The notes beneath the pieces were generated by a model. The model searched no databases. It was not told where the DNA came from and saw nothing but the letters and a program-made list of their open reading frames with translations. A DNA stretch of 64,000 nt from Lunularia cruciata (lineage: Eukaryota > Streptophyta > Marchantiopsida > Lunulariales > Lunulariaceae), in contig OX419756.1 of assembly GCA_948567375.1 (NCBI GenBank), positions 12,777,001-12,841,000 on the forward strand. Reading direction: 5' to 3'. The position numbers and the translations under genes were made by a program. Shown here one piece after another: positions 22,519 to 34,180 of this stretch. The first letter of the stretch is position 1. Each line of letters begins with the position of its first letter.

Positions 22519-23262
22519 TGTAATACTCCGAGGACAAGAGAAGAGAGAAAACACAGGTTGCACACTCAAACATTCGATGCCCCAAGGGAGCACCTTCTCT
22601 TTATTATATAGACAAAGAGGATCTCCTCCAAGGAAGCTCCACCATAGGATTAGGGACACAGATATGTGACATGTCAGCAAGCTCCACCCTTGGATTACTT
22701 ACTTGGATGGGTGACCTGTCTGGTCTGTGTCCTATCTGGTTGGTCAAACGAGCTTTGATCGGAGGGAATCTTTTAGGGAATCTTCTTGTAGGAATCTCAG
22801 AATCACATGAGTAAGGTACCGTTGGAAAGCTCTCGACGAGACAAACCAGGGGGAGGCAAGGCCAGCCTTTCATCCATTGGAAGGGGGGGGGGAATTTGCA
22901 CATTTTCGAGGCCTAATTCATCCGTTTAGGCCTCCGAAATTGCCTTCAAAGATTTCAGGCATATTTCGGTTCCTACTCTATTAGTAGAAGTCCCCTTTTG
23001 GTGATACCTCTTTCTGATCTGTTTAGTCCATCATGTGTAACATCCTTCTAGATGTTACCAAACCAATTCTCACCTTTAAATCATATGTCTAGCTATTGGT
23101 TCTAAGGTTCTCAAGTCTATTTCGGTTTCTACCCTATTAGTAGAAGTACTCTTTTGGTAATACTTCTATCTGATCTATTTTGACCATCATGTATAACATC
23201 ATTCTAGATGTTACTAAACCAAATTTCACATCTAGATCATATGGCTAACCCTTGGTATTACA
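22519..23262 (-). repeat. 3' LTR of B-young
   Basis: 744 bp, plus-strand ends TGTAATACTCCGAGG and GGTATTACA. On the minus strand TATATAAT at 22603-22610 is a candidate TATA box. A G-run near 22886 varies in length from the 5' LTR. Confidence 0.92.
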
Positions 23263-23280
23263 GACCTCTCTCCTTTTAAG
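23263..23280 (-). other. polypurine tract of B-young
   Basis: The minus strand reads AAAAGGAGAGAGGTC directly before the 3' LTR TG, the expected plus-strand priming site. Confidence 0.7.
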
Positions 23281-24202
23281 ACGCAACGTCCTTGTTGTGC
23301 AATTGTTGCTCAAATGCTTGCACCAACACTGTTGCATGTAGCAAATTGGTAGCGGGTTCCCAGGTTGCTTCATAGAGGGGGTAACCTTTCCATTGTACTA
23401 GATATTCCACCCACGGATAGCGAGTACCACGTATGCGCTTTTGGAGAATCCGCTCCACTTCATATTCCTCTATGCCATCAATGACTGTCGGACAAGGTCG
23501 AATGTCTTGTGTGGAAGTACCTTGGCCTGATCGAGGAGCATATCTGCGTAATAGGGAGACATGGAACACTGGATGGATCGTCATGTGTGGTGGTAGCTCA
23601 AGGTGATAGGCCACAGCGCCGATGCGACGAAGAATCGAGAAAGGCCCAATAAAACGAGGTCTGAGCTTACGAGATCCAACTAATGTGAGGTTGGTTGTCG
23701 ATAGCCATACTTGATCCCCAACATTGAACTCCATGTGTCTACGGTGTGCATCAGCATACTGCTTTTGTCAATTTTGCGCAATCTGTAACCTGTGCTTGGC
23801 GCTCTCCACACCTTGTTGGATTCTAGAAACAAATGTGTTGACTGCATCAACCTTGGTAGTCACTGGACGGATCTTCATCAAGCTAGAAGGTGTGAAGGGA
23901 TGCTAACCATACATGAGGAAGAACGGAGTGACCTGGGTGGAGGCATTCATTGAATTTTTGTAAGCGAATTCCACCAACGGTAGTAGGGTGTCCCACCTCT
24001 CTTGCTCTTCTAAGGTGAAGCCGCGTAACATGTCTTCAATCGTGCGATTAGCCCGCTCTGTTTGGCCATCTGTTTGTGGGTAGTAAGCTGTAGACATGGC
24101 CAACTTGGTTTTGAAGAAACCAAAGAGTGTTCGCCAAAACAAACTGGGTGAATTGGGTGCCTCTATCGGTGATGAGTACTCTAGACAAGCCATGGTGAGC
24201 AA
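23276..24202 (-). pseudogene. pol: integrase C-terminus and chromodomain (B-young)
   Basis: Frame 24202-23903 carries STAYYPQTDGQTERANRTIED with the integrase catalytic E. The same frame resumes at 23734 after stops. It then encodes a GPF-type linker (FIGPFSILRRIGAVAYHLEL) and a chromodomain (YEVERILQKR, YLVQWKGYPLYEATWEP), ending at 23276 next to the polypurine tract. The chromodomain is intact by eye. Confidence 0.88.
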
Positions 24203-25043
24203 AGACTACATCTAAGTATAGTTGAGCTAGTTGTGGAGCGGTCACCTCCTTGGTGGTAGGGCGTACATGAATCATTTTGCTGAGCCGGTCCACAAAGACC
24301 ACAATGGAGTCAAACCCTGAGGTGGTCTTGGGTAATTCACATACGAGATCCATACTCACTTGTTCCCAACGTTGGGTAGGAGTGGGAAGAGGTTGAAGGA
24401 GCCCTACAGGAGCTTGATTAGAAGCTTTGTTCTGTTGACAAAGTAGGCAGCTACGCACATAGTCCATCACGTCGTTGCTCATCTTGGGCCAATAGTAATG
24501 GCGCTTGACTGCCTCCAAGGTCTTGTCCACTCCGACATGAGCTGCAATGGCCGAATCATGACATTCCGCTAGAATGGTGGTGCGTAATTCTGGGACATTT
24601 GGGATCCACAATTGGCCCTCCCGAAAGGTAAGTCCTTTGGTGCTGGTGACACCTTTGGACGATTGCGCTCCTACAATCTGTGGATCAGTTTTTGTAGCAG
24701 CTAGAATCTCTTGCCAGAATTCAGGGTTAATCTTAACCTCTCCCGCCAAGTTGTTGGCCATTGGCATGCGGGTGAATGCATCTGCAAGTTGCTTCTTACC
24801 TTCCACGTAGGTGATTGTCATGTTGAAGCGTTGTCGCCACTCTGCCCACCAAATTTGGCGACGAGATAGATCCTTCTGCGTCTCGAGGTAGACTAGAGGT
24901 TTGTGTTTTGTCTCTACTACAAATGCCTTCTCGCCCAGGTAGTGCATCCAATGCTTGGTTGCTAGAACGATGGCCAGCTCTTCTCGTTCTATGGTGTGGT
25001 AGTTGCGCTTTGCCGGTAACAACTTTCGAGAGAAATATGCCAT
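24048..25043 (-). pseudogene. pol: RNase H end and integrase N-terminus/core (B-young)
   Basis: 331 codons continue pol in another frame: RNase H end (LAIVLATKHWMHYL, DAFTRMP), the integrase HHCC domain (HDSAIAAHVGVDKT ... CLLCQQN), and catalytic D residues in VSMDLVCELP and VLITDRGTQFTQ. A frameshift against the upstream pol frame lies between 24989 and 25043. A second shift near 24100-24200 leads into the QTDGQTERAN segment. Confidence 0.9.
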
Positions 25044-26596
25044 CCGTCATGCCACTCTTGTTGTAGGACTGCTCCTATTGCTATGCCTGATGCATCCGTA
25101 GCCAACTTGATTGGACGTTTTGGGTCATACCACTTCAAGATTGGTGCATGTAGCAAGGCGGCCTTCAATTCTTGAAAGGCCAACTCTTGTGCAGTTCCCC
25201 ATGTCCACTTCTTCTCCTTGCCAAGTAGTGCCGTTAAAGGTTGTGCAACCTTAGAGAAGTCCTTGACAAATCTACGATAGAATCCCGTCAACCCCAAGAA
25301 GCTCTTAAGTTGAGTCTGATCTTCTAGGGCACTCCATTTTTGAATGACCTCTATTTTATCTATCAATACTAGAATGCCCTCTGCACTTACTCTATGCCCT
25401 AAGTAGTCTACTTCAGACTTGCCAAACTCACACTTTGAGATTTTGGCGTACAATTGATTCTGTCTTAGAATCTGGAGGACCTCTCGTAGATGTTGTTTGT
25501 GTTCTGTCATTGTGCTACTATATACTAAGATATCATCCAAGAAGATGATAAAAGACTTATCCAAGTATGGACGAAATATGTCATTCATTAGGCTCATGAA
25601 AGTGGCAGGCGCATTGGTGAGGCCAAAAGGCATCACAAGATACTCAAAGTGGCCATACCTGGTTCGAAAGACAGTTTTGTACACATCCTCCTCTACAATT
25701 TGGATTTGATTGTAACCGCTCCGCAAGTCCAGTTTGGTGAAGTACCTTGCTCCATGGAGTTGATCAAACAGGTCATCCATGCAAGGTAAGGAGTATTTGT
25801 TCTTCACTATTTGCTGATTGAGACCCCGATAGCCAATGCACATGCGCATTGTACCATCCTTCTTCTTCACAAACAAGACAGGGGCCCCATATGGTGATAC
25901 GCTAGGTTGGATGAACCCTTTCTGTAGCATCTCCTCAATTTGAGTCTTACACTCCTCCAACTCATGAGGTGATAGGCAATATGGGGCCTTACAAGGAGGT
26001 GTCTTCCCCGGGAGTGTCTCTATTTTGTGATCTACTCGCCTTTTAGGTGGTAATCCTAAGGGTAGATCATCGGGAAAGACATCTTGAAACTCATCCACCA
26101 CATCCTTCAATTTCTCAAGAATTTGTCCAGCGAGTTGTGCACTCTGGACTTCTCTTATTAGACCCAGAAAACATCTATCGGTTTTATAGACAATTGTCGT
26201 CCCTACAACATATAGAGGCAGTTTTTGCTTGTGTGATTTTTCTTTAACCCCAATGATTGACCATTGGTGGGTTCTCACTACTTTCTTCCTCCAATCCACC
26301 ATTGGGTTGTACTGCTCCATCCATGGCATGCCTAAAATTGCATCATAACGGGCTAATTGTATCACTCGCCACTCAATTGATTCATGATACTCTCCTATAG
26401 AGAGGGTTACCCGTCTAGGTAATGATTCAATCCTTTCTGTTTGCCCATTTGGTAGCTCTACTTCTTCACTTCCATCTCTCTCTAGATCCATTCCCAAGCT
26501 TATTGCAACAGAGCGAGACAAGAAATTCTCTGTTGCTCTCGGATCTATTAATACTCTCACTTGATTACCTTCTAGGATTCCATTCACGACAATCAA
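24989..26596 (-). pseudogene. pol: pol: protease, reverse transcriptase, RNase H start (B-young)
   Basis: A 535-codon open frame. The protease active site reads [10 protein letters not shown] where the family has DSG or DTG, so the retropepsin is probably dead. The [12 protein letters not shown] motif that closes the domain is kept. Reverse transcriptase is well preserved: [35 protein letters not shown] and the catalytic [12 protein letters not shown]. RNase H begins with [17 protein letters not shown]. The frame shifts near 25000. Confidence 0.92.
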
Positions 26597-26691
26597 TTGT
26601 GAGGTTGCCTTTCGGGATCTTTGCGCATTATTCTTCTTCCTTCCCTTGCTTCTCTGCTTCCTTATTGAGCCAGTAAGGCCACGAGGTACAT

Positions 26692-27768
26692 TTACTGGCG
26701 ATCTTCATTTTCCGAAGTGGTTTCCACCTCCTCCTCTTCAATGTGCCTCTCCATGTTGTTCAAAGATCGCCTGTACGAAGGCCGAGGGCCTCTAGGGAAA
26801 CGAGTACGACAATTGGTAGATATGTGCCCAATACGGCTACAATTGTAACAACGGCGTTGTTCTCCTCGAGTCCCTTCTCTTTGTGGGACTCCATCTCTTC
26901 GTTCTTCTACCCGTCTCCGCTCTCCTTGAAGTGGCCGTGCTCCTCGATCCCGGAATCGAAGGTTGCCCAATTCCATCGGTACTGGTCCACCCATGTGTGG
27001 CATTTCTGCCCGATAATGTTGAGGTGGAACTACTCCTTCACCTCCACCTAATGCTCCAGCTATTCTCTGCACACAAGCAATAGCTTCAAATACCGTACGA
27101 GGGTTTTGCACCATGACTTCTTGGCGAATCCGCTCTTTCAACCCTCGTTTGAAATTGTCGAGAGCCTCTGCTGGACTCATGTCGGTAATTGCGACTTGTA
27201 GATCCAGAAATGCCTCCACATACTCTTGTACGCTATTCTTTTGTCTCAATCCCCATAGTCGGGTTCGAGCCATCTGCATAGAATCCACCGATTGGAAATT
27301 CTTGAGCAATCCTTCTTGCATTGCTGTCCATGTGACCTCCCTTCTCTCTGCCAGCATGGATCATTCCCAAGCATCATACCATGTGAGGGCTTTATCGGTC
27401 AAGTACCCACATGCAAACACGCATGCAGCATGCTCTGTGATCTCTGTTGAGAACAATCGAAAATATCAATTCATTCTCAAGATCCAATTCTCCACTACTC
27501 CCATCGTACGCTGCCCCTTGTAAGGCTTGATGTTGCAGGTCTTCTTCATCCGGAGTAGCAATGTAGCTTCATCGTTGATAGGGTTCGTAGGCACGGGTGC
27601 CTCTCCAAGTACTTCAGTCGCAGGTATTGGGTTTTGAGACGGCTCTTCTTCTTGCATGGCTTGATCGTTCCTGAGGATTTGCACTTGACTTTGCAATGTC
27701 TCCATGGTCATCTTAATCTCTCGAAATTCATTCAACATCCCTTGCATTCCTTGCACCAGCTCTTGCAA
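26692..27768 (-). pseudogene. gag: gag with CCHC zinc knuckle (B-young)
   Basis: One reading frame from M at 27768 to 26692 (about 358 codons), interrupted by in-frame stops at 27466-27468 and 27358-27360. The N-terminus is coiled-coil-like (MTMETLQSQVQILRNDQAM). The Retrotrans_gag region follows (LWGLRQKNSVQEYVEAFLDL), and a CCHC knuckle (CYNCSRIGHISTNC) lies near the C-terminus, in an Arg-rich stretch. B-old shows the same layout at 32480-33528. Confidence 0.88.
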
Positions 27769-27813
27769 CTACGGATCCATGGTTCCTGCAACACCCAATT
27801 GCCAACATCTACT

Positions 27814-28243
27814 TCAATACAGAGTCAATATAATCACTCTGGAAGGCGCACGAACTATCGGAACTACCATTGGGACCTCAGAAGCTATCACTCGTTGATA
27901 ATACTCCTCACCAAAATTCCTAACCACAAAATCTCTAAACATCAATTTTGGCCTCACTACATAATGGATTTCTACTTGAGTGTTGAAAGGGAGAGGATTT
28001 GGGACATTCATATCCATATTATCATAATAGAATGTAGATCGTCAAATCCCACTCTCTGTCATATATCACCACAGGTAGAATCACCGGGTTTGGTGAGTTC
28101 ATCACTCTGTCCATGAATTCCGCACCAAAGTGATAAACTAGCGATACTCTCATCTGTTCACGCTGGATGTACATAACCTTGATGTGGAATGGGTTTGAGA
28201 ATGGAATGCTAGGTGCGGGAAATTGTCCCCCCGGCGCATCCAT
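27814..28243 (-). pseudogene. conserved leader ORF upstream of gag (B-young)
   Basis: Between the 5' LTR and gag the minus strand encodes two adjoining frames, 28243-28022 and 28017-27814. In B-old the homologous stretch is one continuous frame (33962-33630) with the same C-terminus (RVIILTLY), so B-young has a frameshift. The two halves resemble each other: each has an FGxE[FY]xxRVxxS segment followed by a P-x-[VI]-x-P-[VI]-V stretch. I do not recognise the family. It could be an extra N-terminal part of Gag or a separate small protein. The stop before gag lies only about 45 nt upstream of the gag start. Confidence 0.5.
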
Positions 28244-28370
28244 CCCATCCGCTCTCTAAAGTCCTTCCTAAGTCTAGCAATTACTCTATGTTCTCCACCT
28301 CAAATTACTCAGTTTCAGTAGTTCGTGCTATTCCAAGAGGGGTGATCCACTCTCTTGGACTAGAACACTC

Positions 28371-28382
28371 GCTCTGATACCA
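28371..28382 (-). other. primer-binding site of B-young
   Basis: On the minus strand TGGTATCAGAGC follows the 5' LTR after one base, complementary to the 3' end of initiator Met tRNA as in many plant Ty3/gypsy elements. Confidence 0.88.
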
Positions 28383-28383
28383 T

Positions 28384-29122
28384 TGTAATACTCCGAGGAC
28401 AAAAGAAGAGAGAAAACACAGGTTGTACACTCAAACATTCGATGCCCCAAGGGAGCACCTTCTCTTTATTATATAGACAAAGAGGATCTCCTCCAAGGAA
28501 GCTCCACCATAGGATTAGGGACACAGATATGTGACATGTCAGCAAGCTCCACCCTTGCATTACTTACTTGGATGGGTGACCTGTCTGGTCTAGGTCCTAT
28601 CTGGTTGGTCAAACAAGCTTTGACCGGAGAGAATCTTTTAGGGAATCTTCCTGTAGGAATCTCAGAATCACATGAGTAAGGTACCATTGGAAAGCTCTCG
28701 ACGAGAAAAACCAGGGGGGAGTGAAGGCTAGGCTTTCCTCCGTTGGGGGGGGGATTTGTACATTTTCGAGGCCTAATTCATCCGTTTAGGCCTCCGAAAT
28801 TGCCTTCAAAGATTTCAGGCATATTTCGGTTCCTACTCTATTAGTAGAAGTCCCCTTTTGGTGATACCTCTTTCTGATCTGTTTAGTCCATCATGTGTAA
28901 CATCCTTCTAGATGTTACCAAACCAATTCTCACCTTTAAATCATATGTCTAGCTATTGGTTCTAAGGTTCTCAAGTCTATTTCGGTTTCTGCCCTTTTAG
29001 TAGAAGTACTCTTTTGGTGATACTTCTATCTGATCTATTTTGACCATCATGTATAACATCATTCTAGATGTTACCAAACCGAATTTCACATCTAGATCAT
29101 ATGGCTAACCCTTGGTATTACA
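28384..29122 (-). repeat. 5' LTR of B-young
   Basis: 739 bp, nearly identical to 22519-23262. Over the first ~340 bp I count about eleven substitutions. Confidence 0.92.
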
Positions 29123-30476
29123 GTCTTGAAGTAGACTAGAGGTTTATGGTCTATCTCTACTACAAATGCCTTCTCGCCTAGATAATGTTTCCAATGCTTG
29201 GTTGCAAGGACAATAGCCAACTCTTCTTATTCTATGGTGTGATGGTTACACTCTACTGATAACAAATTTCAAGAGAAATATGCAATTGGATGCCATCTGT
29301 CATGCCACTCTTGTTGTAAGGTTGCTCTTATTGCTACGCTACTTATTATTATATGCTTGATGCCTTTGTAGCTAACTTGATTGGACGTTTTGGATCATAC
29401 CACTTCAAGATTGGTGCATATAGTAAGGTGGCTTTCAATTCTTGAAAGGCCAACTCTTGTGCGGTTCTCCACGTCCACTTCTTCCTCTTGCCAAGTAGTG
29501 CCATTAAAGGGTGTGCAACATTTGAGAAGTCCTTGACAAATAGACAATAGAATCCCGTCAACCTCAAGAAGATCTTGAGTTCGGATTTGATTGTAATCAC
29601 TTTGCAAGTCCAGTTTTGTGAAGTGTCTTGCTCCATTGAGTTGATCAAAAAGGTCATCCATGCAAGGTAAGGAGTATTTGTTCTTCATTGTTTGTTGATT
29701 GAGACCCCAATAGTCAATGCACATGTGCATTGTACCGTCCTTCTTCTTCACAAACAAGACAAGAGCCCCATATGGTGATACATTAGGTTGGATGAACCCT
29801 TTCTATAACATATTCTCAATTTGAGTCTTACACTCCTCCAACTCATGATGTGATAGGCAATATGGGACCTTACAAGGAGGTGTCTTCCCCAAGAGTTTAG
29901 GGTTGGGTTTAGGGTTTAGGGTTTAGGGTTCTCAATTTTATGATCTACTCTCCTTGGTGGTAATCCGAAGGGTAGATCATTAGGCAAGAAATCTTCAAAA
30001 TCATTTACTATATCCTTCAATTTCTTAGGAATTTGTACATCAAGTTTTGCACTCTAGACTTCTCTTATTAGACCTATGAAACATCTATCGGTTTTATAGA
30101 TAGTAGTTGTCCCTATGACATAAAGAGGCAATTCTTGCTTGTGTGATTTTTCTTCAACCCCAATGATCAACCATTGGTAGGTTCTCACTACTTTCTTCCT
30201 CCAATCTACCATAAGGTTGTAATGTTCCATCCATGGTATGCCTAAGATTGCATCATAACGAGCTAATTGTATCACTTGCCACTCAATTGCTTCTTGATAT
30301 TCTCCTCTAGAGAGTGTTACCCATCTAGGTAATGATTCAATCCTCTTTGTTTTCCTATTAGGTAACTCTACTTCTTTGCTCTCATCTCTCTCTAGATTCA
30401 TTCCTAATCTTATTGCAACAGAGAGGGACAAGAAATTCTCTATTGCTCCCTGATTATTAATACTCTCACTTGATTG
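29123..30476 (-). pseudogene. RNase H, reverse transcriptase and protease of B-old
   Basis: Continues RNase H from 22518. Reverse transcriptase pieces lie at 29349-29757 ([26 protein letters not shown]). Relative to B-young about 385 bp is missing near 29580, which removes the FLDD catalytic motif. Protease sequence at 30054-30476 keeps [14 protein letters not shown]. It is interrupted at 30476 by the D solo LTR, and the remaining codons resume at 32364. Confidence 0.82.
29894..29931 (+). repeat. interstitial plant-type telomeric repeat
   Basis: About five units of TTTAGGG, one imperfect (GGGTTGGG), lie between protease and reverse transcriptase of B-old. The collinear B-young sequence at about 26015 has no such tract. 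This marks a later insertion of roughly 35 bp in B-old rather than element sequence. Confidence 0.8.
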
Positions 30477-32363
30477 TGTGGCACCCAAATTTTTCATTTT
30501 GGACGAGTTTTGAAGAAGAAGTGCCTTGCTGAAACCAAATTGAAACCAAATGGAGAAGAAATGAGAGGAAATTTGTATTTTGATCAAGCCCAAGGAAATT
30601 GACTTTCTGTCAGATGAAGACGGACTCAGCCAGGATTGAAAGAGTGCAGACCCAAAGGAGGAATGGAAGTTATAGGTCAAGATTCTTGCAGGGGCTATAT
30701 CTCAATGTTCACAAGTCCAAATCAAGCGTGCTATATGTTGTTAGAAGCGTCTCGGTCTAGGCTTTTTGTTTGGAGGTCTGTAGAAGAAGTTACAAGTATT
30801 TGAAGTTTTGGGAGTAGATGTACATAGTAAGCTAGTGTCTTCAGGTTGATGATGTCTTCGGACTTTGGACTTGTGACTTCAGACTTCAGACATGTGACTT
30901 CTGACTTCAGACTTTGGACTTTGGACTTCTAGTTTACACAACTTTGGGTTAGAAGCTTCTTTGCCTCAAGACGAAGATGACTGTATCTGAGATAGTTGGA
31001 CCTTGGAGTGCAACAAAGATGACTTCAGGAATCTTGCCAGAGGCATTAGAGAGAGTTAGGATAGAGAAAAAATAGATAGTTAGGATACCCATGACTTCAA
31101 TTTCAGTTTTGATCAAAGATGAAATGAAGGAGAAGTAACAGTAGTGAATAAACCCAAAGTGCAAGCTAAGACTATAAGTGTCTTCAGGTCAGTAACATGA
31201 GTGATAAAGGGAAAGTGGGTTACAAATTGAAGGCGTAGATAGTGTACCCATGTTTCAATTACAATTTGTGATGAGGATATAATAGAATTAGCAAAGGAAT
31301 TGATTGTTATTAGACCCGGTGTTGCAGAAGTAGGAATTCAGGTGTCATCGGACTTATTATTAAAGCCATTAGAGAAGAGTGGGTCAGGAGCTAAAGAGTT
31401 AGATAAGTCACTCCTTAGTGCAATTGTAGTTCATAGTGAAGAAGTAGTAGAAGTAGTGCAGGAATTGGTAGAATTAGATATACCCAAAGAAGGAGAAGTA
31501 CTAGGAAGATCATCGGGTTTGGAAGCCAATGATGAGGTAGACATCGGATCGGTGTAAGTATCAATTTTGAGATAGGAAGAGTTAGATATGAAGCGATGGA
31601 TTGTCAATTTGGATCTGAAGGTAGGAAGAGATGTTAGGAAGTGGTGCATAAGTAGGAAGAACTACCGTTTGCTTTGATATTTAAGGGGAGCATTTGTAGT
31701 ACTATGTTGTTCAGTATTCATATTTCTGAAGATAGATAAAGCGAAGTGCTGTTTTTAGTGCTTGTCGCTTGAGCTTAATTTCAATTGTCAATTCTGTGTG
31801 TGTGTTTGTGAGTGTGTAGAGAAATTCAAAGTGCAAGTCAGTGTGTCTGTGGATTTTGGATTTTGGATTTTGCAGCCTTGATCTTCATTCTGTGTGTTTG
31901 ATCCTGAGTGAAGTGCATCGGAGCAATGCCTTGATAGATCTGAGAGGAATTGTAGTGTTGGTAGTATTCTACATTTGTGAGTGCAGCATGAAGTTGATGT
32001 GAAGCAATTTTGATCAAGGAAGTTGTGCCTTCAGTGGAGGGGTGGAACACAATTCTAAGGTGAAATTGTTCTTTCAGTGAAGTGCAATCTTTTGGAGAAT
32101 CTGAATCATCACAATCAAGAGTTTTTTGGATAGAATTTGTTATGTTGTGATTATGTGTGTGTGTATTCGTGACAAGTTGTCAAGATTGTGAGCTTGTTAC
32201 TCTCTTATGGGTGTAGTTTCTACCTAAGAGATTAAAGAAGAAATCAAGAAGAACTACAAGTTACTGTTTGATTTTGTATTTGACCAATTCTAAATCGTAT
32301 CTCTGCAGGAACAAACTTTACTTACCCAATTACCGCAAAAATGATATTTTTTGGGTTGTCACA
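30477..32363 (+). repeat. solo LTR of family D inside B-old protease
   Basis: Begins TGTGGCACCC and ends GGGTTGTCACA, matching the ends of the D1 5' LTR (53321 and 57742). A perfect 5-bp duplication, GATTG, flanks it (30472-30476 and 32364-32368), and the host protease reads straight across. At 1887 bp it is much shorter than the 4.4 kb D1 LTR. It contains the conserved 3' end of the LTR-borne reading frame (31300-31557) and short GACTTCAGACTT-type repeats at 30850-30935. Confidence 0.9.
31300..31557 (+). pseudogene. C-terminal part of LTR-borne ORF (D solo LTR)
   Basis: 85 codons, VAEVGIQVSSDLLLKPLEKS through ANDEVDIGSV and a stop. It aligns with the end of the longer frame in D1 at 56700-56949 (VAKVGVQVSLD ... 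AKVEVDIGSD and a stop). Similarity is at the protein level with the same stop position. The long coiled-coil N-terminal part seen in D1 is missing here. Function unknown. Confidence 0.4.
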
Positions 32364-33600
32364 GATTGCCTTCTTGGACTCCATTCATGACAATCAATTG
32401 TGAGGTTGCTTTTTGGGACCTTTGTGCATTTGTCTTCTTTCTTCCCTTGCTTTTTTGCTTCCATATTGAGCCAATAATGCCATAAGGTACATTTACTACC
32501 AAATCTTCATTTTCCAAAGTGATTTACACCTCCTCCTCTTTAGTGTGTTTCTCCATGTTGTTCAAAGATCGCTTATATGAAGGCTGAGGGCCTCTAAGGA
32601 GACAAGCACTACAGTTAGTAGATATGAGGCTGTATAGATATGTGCCCAATACGGACACAATTGTAACAACAATATTTTCTCCTTGCATTCCTTCTCCTTG
32701 TGGGACTCCATCTCTCCATTTTTCTACCCGTCCTCACTCTCCTTGAAGCAGTTGTGCTCCTTGGTCTCAAAACCAAAGGTTGTCTAGTTCCATCAGTATT
32801 GGTCTACCCAGGTGTGGCGTTCTTGCCGGATAATGTTGAGGTGGAACTACTCCTTCACCTCCACCCTATGCCTTGGCTATTCTTTGCGCACAAGCAATGG
32901 CTTCAAATATCGTGTGAGGATTTTTCACCTTGACGTCTTGACAAATCCGCTCCTTCAACCCTTGTTTGAAATTATCAAGAGCCTCTTCTCGACTCATGTT
33001 GGTTATTGCAACTTGTAGATCTAGAAATGCTTCCACATAATCTTGTACATTATTCTTTTGTTTCAATCCTCATAGTCAAATCTGTGCCATTTGCACAAAA
33101 TCCACCGATTAGAAATTCTTCAGCAATCCTTCTTGCATTGCTGTCTACTTGACCTCCCTTCTCTCTACCAATATGGATTGTTCCCAAGCATCATACCATG
33201 TGAGGGCTTTATTGGTCAAGTACCCATATGCAAACACAATTGTAACATGCTAAGAGATCTCTATTGAGAACAATCAGAAATATCAATTCATTCTTGAGAT
33301 CCAATTCTACACTACTCCAATCATACGCTGCTCCTTGTAAGGCTTGATGTTGCAAGTCTTCTTCATCTGGAGTAGCAATGTGGCTTCATCGTTGATCGGG
33401 TTTGTAGGCACGGGTGTGTCTCCAAGTACTTCAATCATAGGTACTGGGTTTTGAGATGGCTCTTCTTCTTGCATTGCTTGATCATTCCTTAGGGTCTGCA
33501 CTTGACTTTGTAATGCCTCCATGGTCATCTTAATCTCTCAAAAATTTTCAACATCCCTTGCATTCCTTGCACCAACTCTTGCAACTACGGATCCATAATT
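32364..33600 (-). pseudogene. gag and protease N-terminus of B-old
   Basis: Homologous to 26550-27790 of B-young. Frame 32866-33066 reads KQKNNVQDYVEAFLDLQVAI and frame 33307-33528 covers the coiled-coil start (MTMEALQSQVQTLRNDQAM). The zinc knuckle region lies at about 32640-32680. Frames are broken repeatedly. Confidence 0.82.
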
Positions 33601-33629
33601 CATGCAACACTCAATTTCTATTGTCTACT

Positions 33630-33990
33630 TCAATAGAGAGTTAATATGATCACTCTAGAAAGCGTACAAACTATTGGGACTACCATTGAGACCTCAGAAG
33701 CTATCACTTGTTGATAATATTCCTCACCAAAACTCCTGACTACAAAATCTCTAAACATCACTGTTGGTCTCACTACATAGCAAATTTCTACTTGAGTGTT
33801 GAAAGGGAGAGGATTTGGGACATTCAAATCTATCACAATAAAATGTAGTTTGTCAAATCCCAATCTATCACAAATCACTATAGGCAGAATCAACAGGTTA
33901 GGTGAATTCATCACTATGTCTATGAACTCTGCTCCGGAATGGTAAATGAGGTTAACTCTCACTTGATCTCACTAAATGTACATGACCTTG
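33630..33990 (-). pseudogene. conserved leader ORF upstream of gag (B-old)
   Basis: One open frame (33962-33630, 110 codons) spans both repeats of the leader protein: HSGAEFIDIVMNSP in the first, SFGEEYYQQVIASE in the second, ending RVIILTLY. It remains open here in an otherwise decayed element and matches B-young at the protein level. The start is uncertain because homology extends upstream of 33962. Confidence 0.5.
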
Positions 33991-34180
33991 ATGTTAAATG
34001 GATTTAGAAACAGAAAATGGTGTGAATGAAATTATCCTCCAAGAGCTTCCATCCCATCCTCTTTCTTAAACACTCCTATCCTATCAATTTCTCTACGGGT
34101 TTTTGTTCCAAAATTACTCAGTCTCAGTAGCTCATTTTCTTCCAAGAGGGGTGATCCACTCTCTTGGATTGAAACACCTG

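Larger units (their letters stand above)
22519..29122 (-). mobile_element. Ty3/gypsy chromovirus B-young, complete
   Basis: Two LTRs (22519-23262 and 28384-29122), polypurine tract, gag, pol with chromodomain and a primer-binding site are all present on the minus strand. Flanks GTATT (22514-22518) and GTCTT (29123-29127) are a target duplication with one mismatch; host RNase H sequence is collinear across it. LTR divergence is about 3% by eye over the first 340 bp, making this the youngest complete element here. Gag has two stops and pol has frameshifts, so it is not autonomous as it stands. Confidence 0.93.

Noticed and set aside
22604-22903. Open frames inside family B LTRs (also 28469-28687, 16597-16866)
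   Set aside because: They recur because the LTR recurs. No start or stop conservation beyond DNA identity, and no domain.
29894-29931. Telomeric tract as a true telomere or fusion site
   Set aside because: Only about five units, single orientation, with the same retroelement continuing on both sides.
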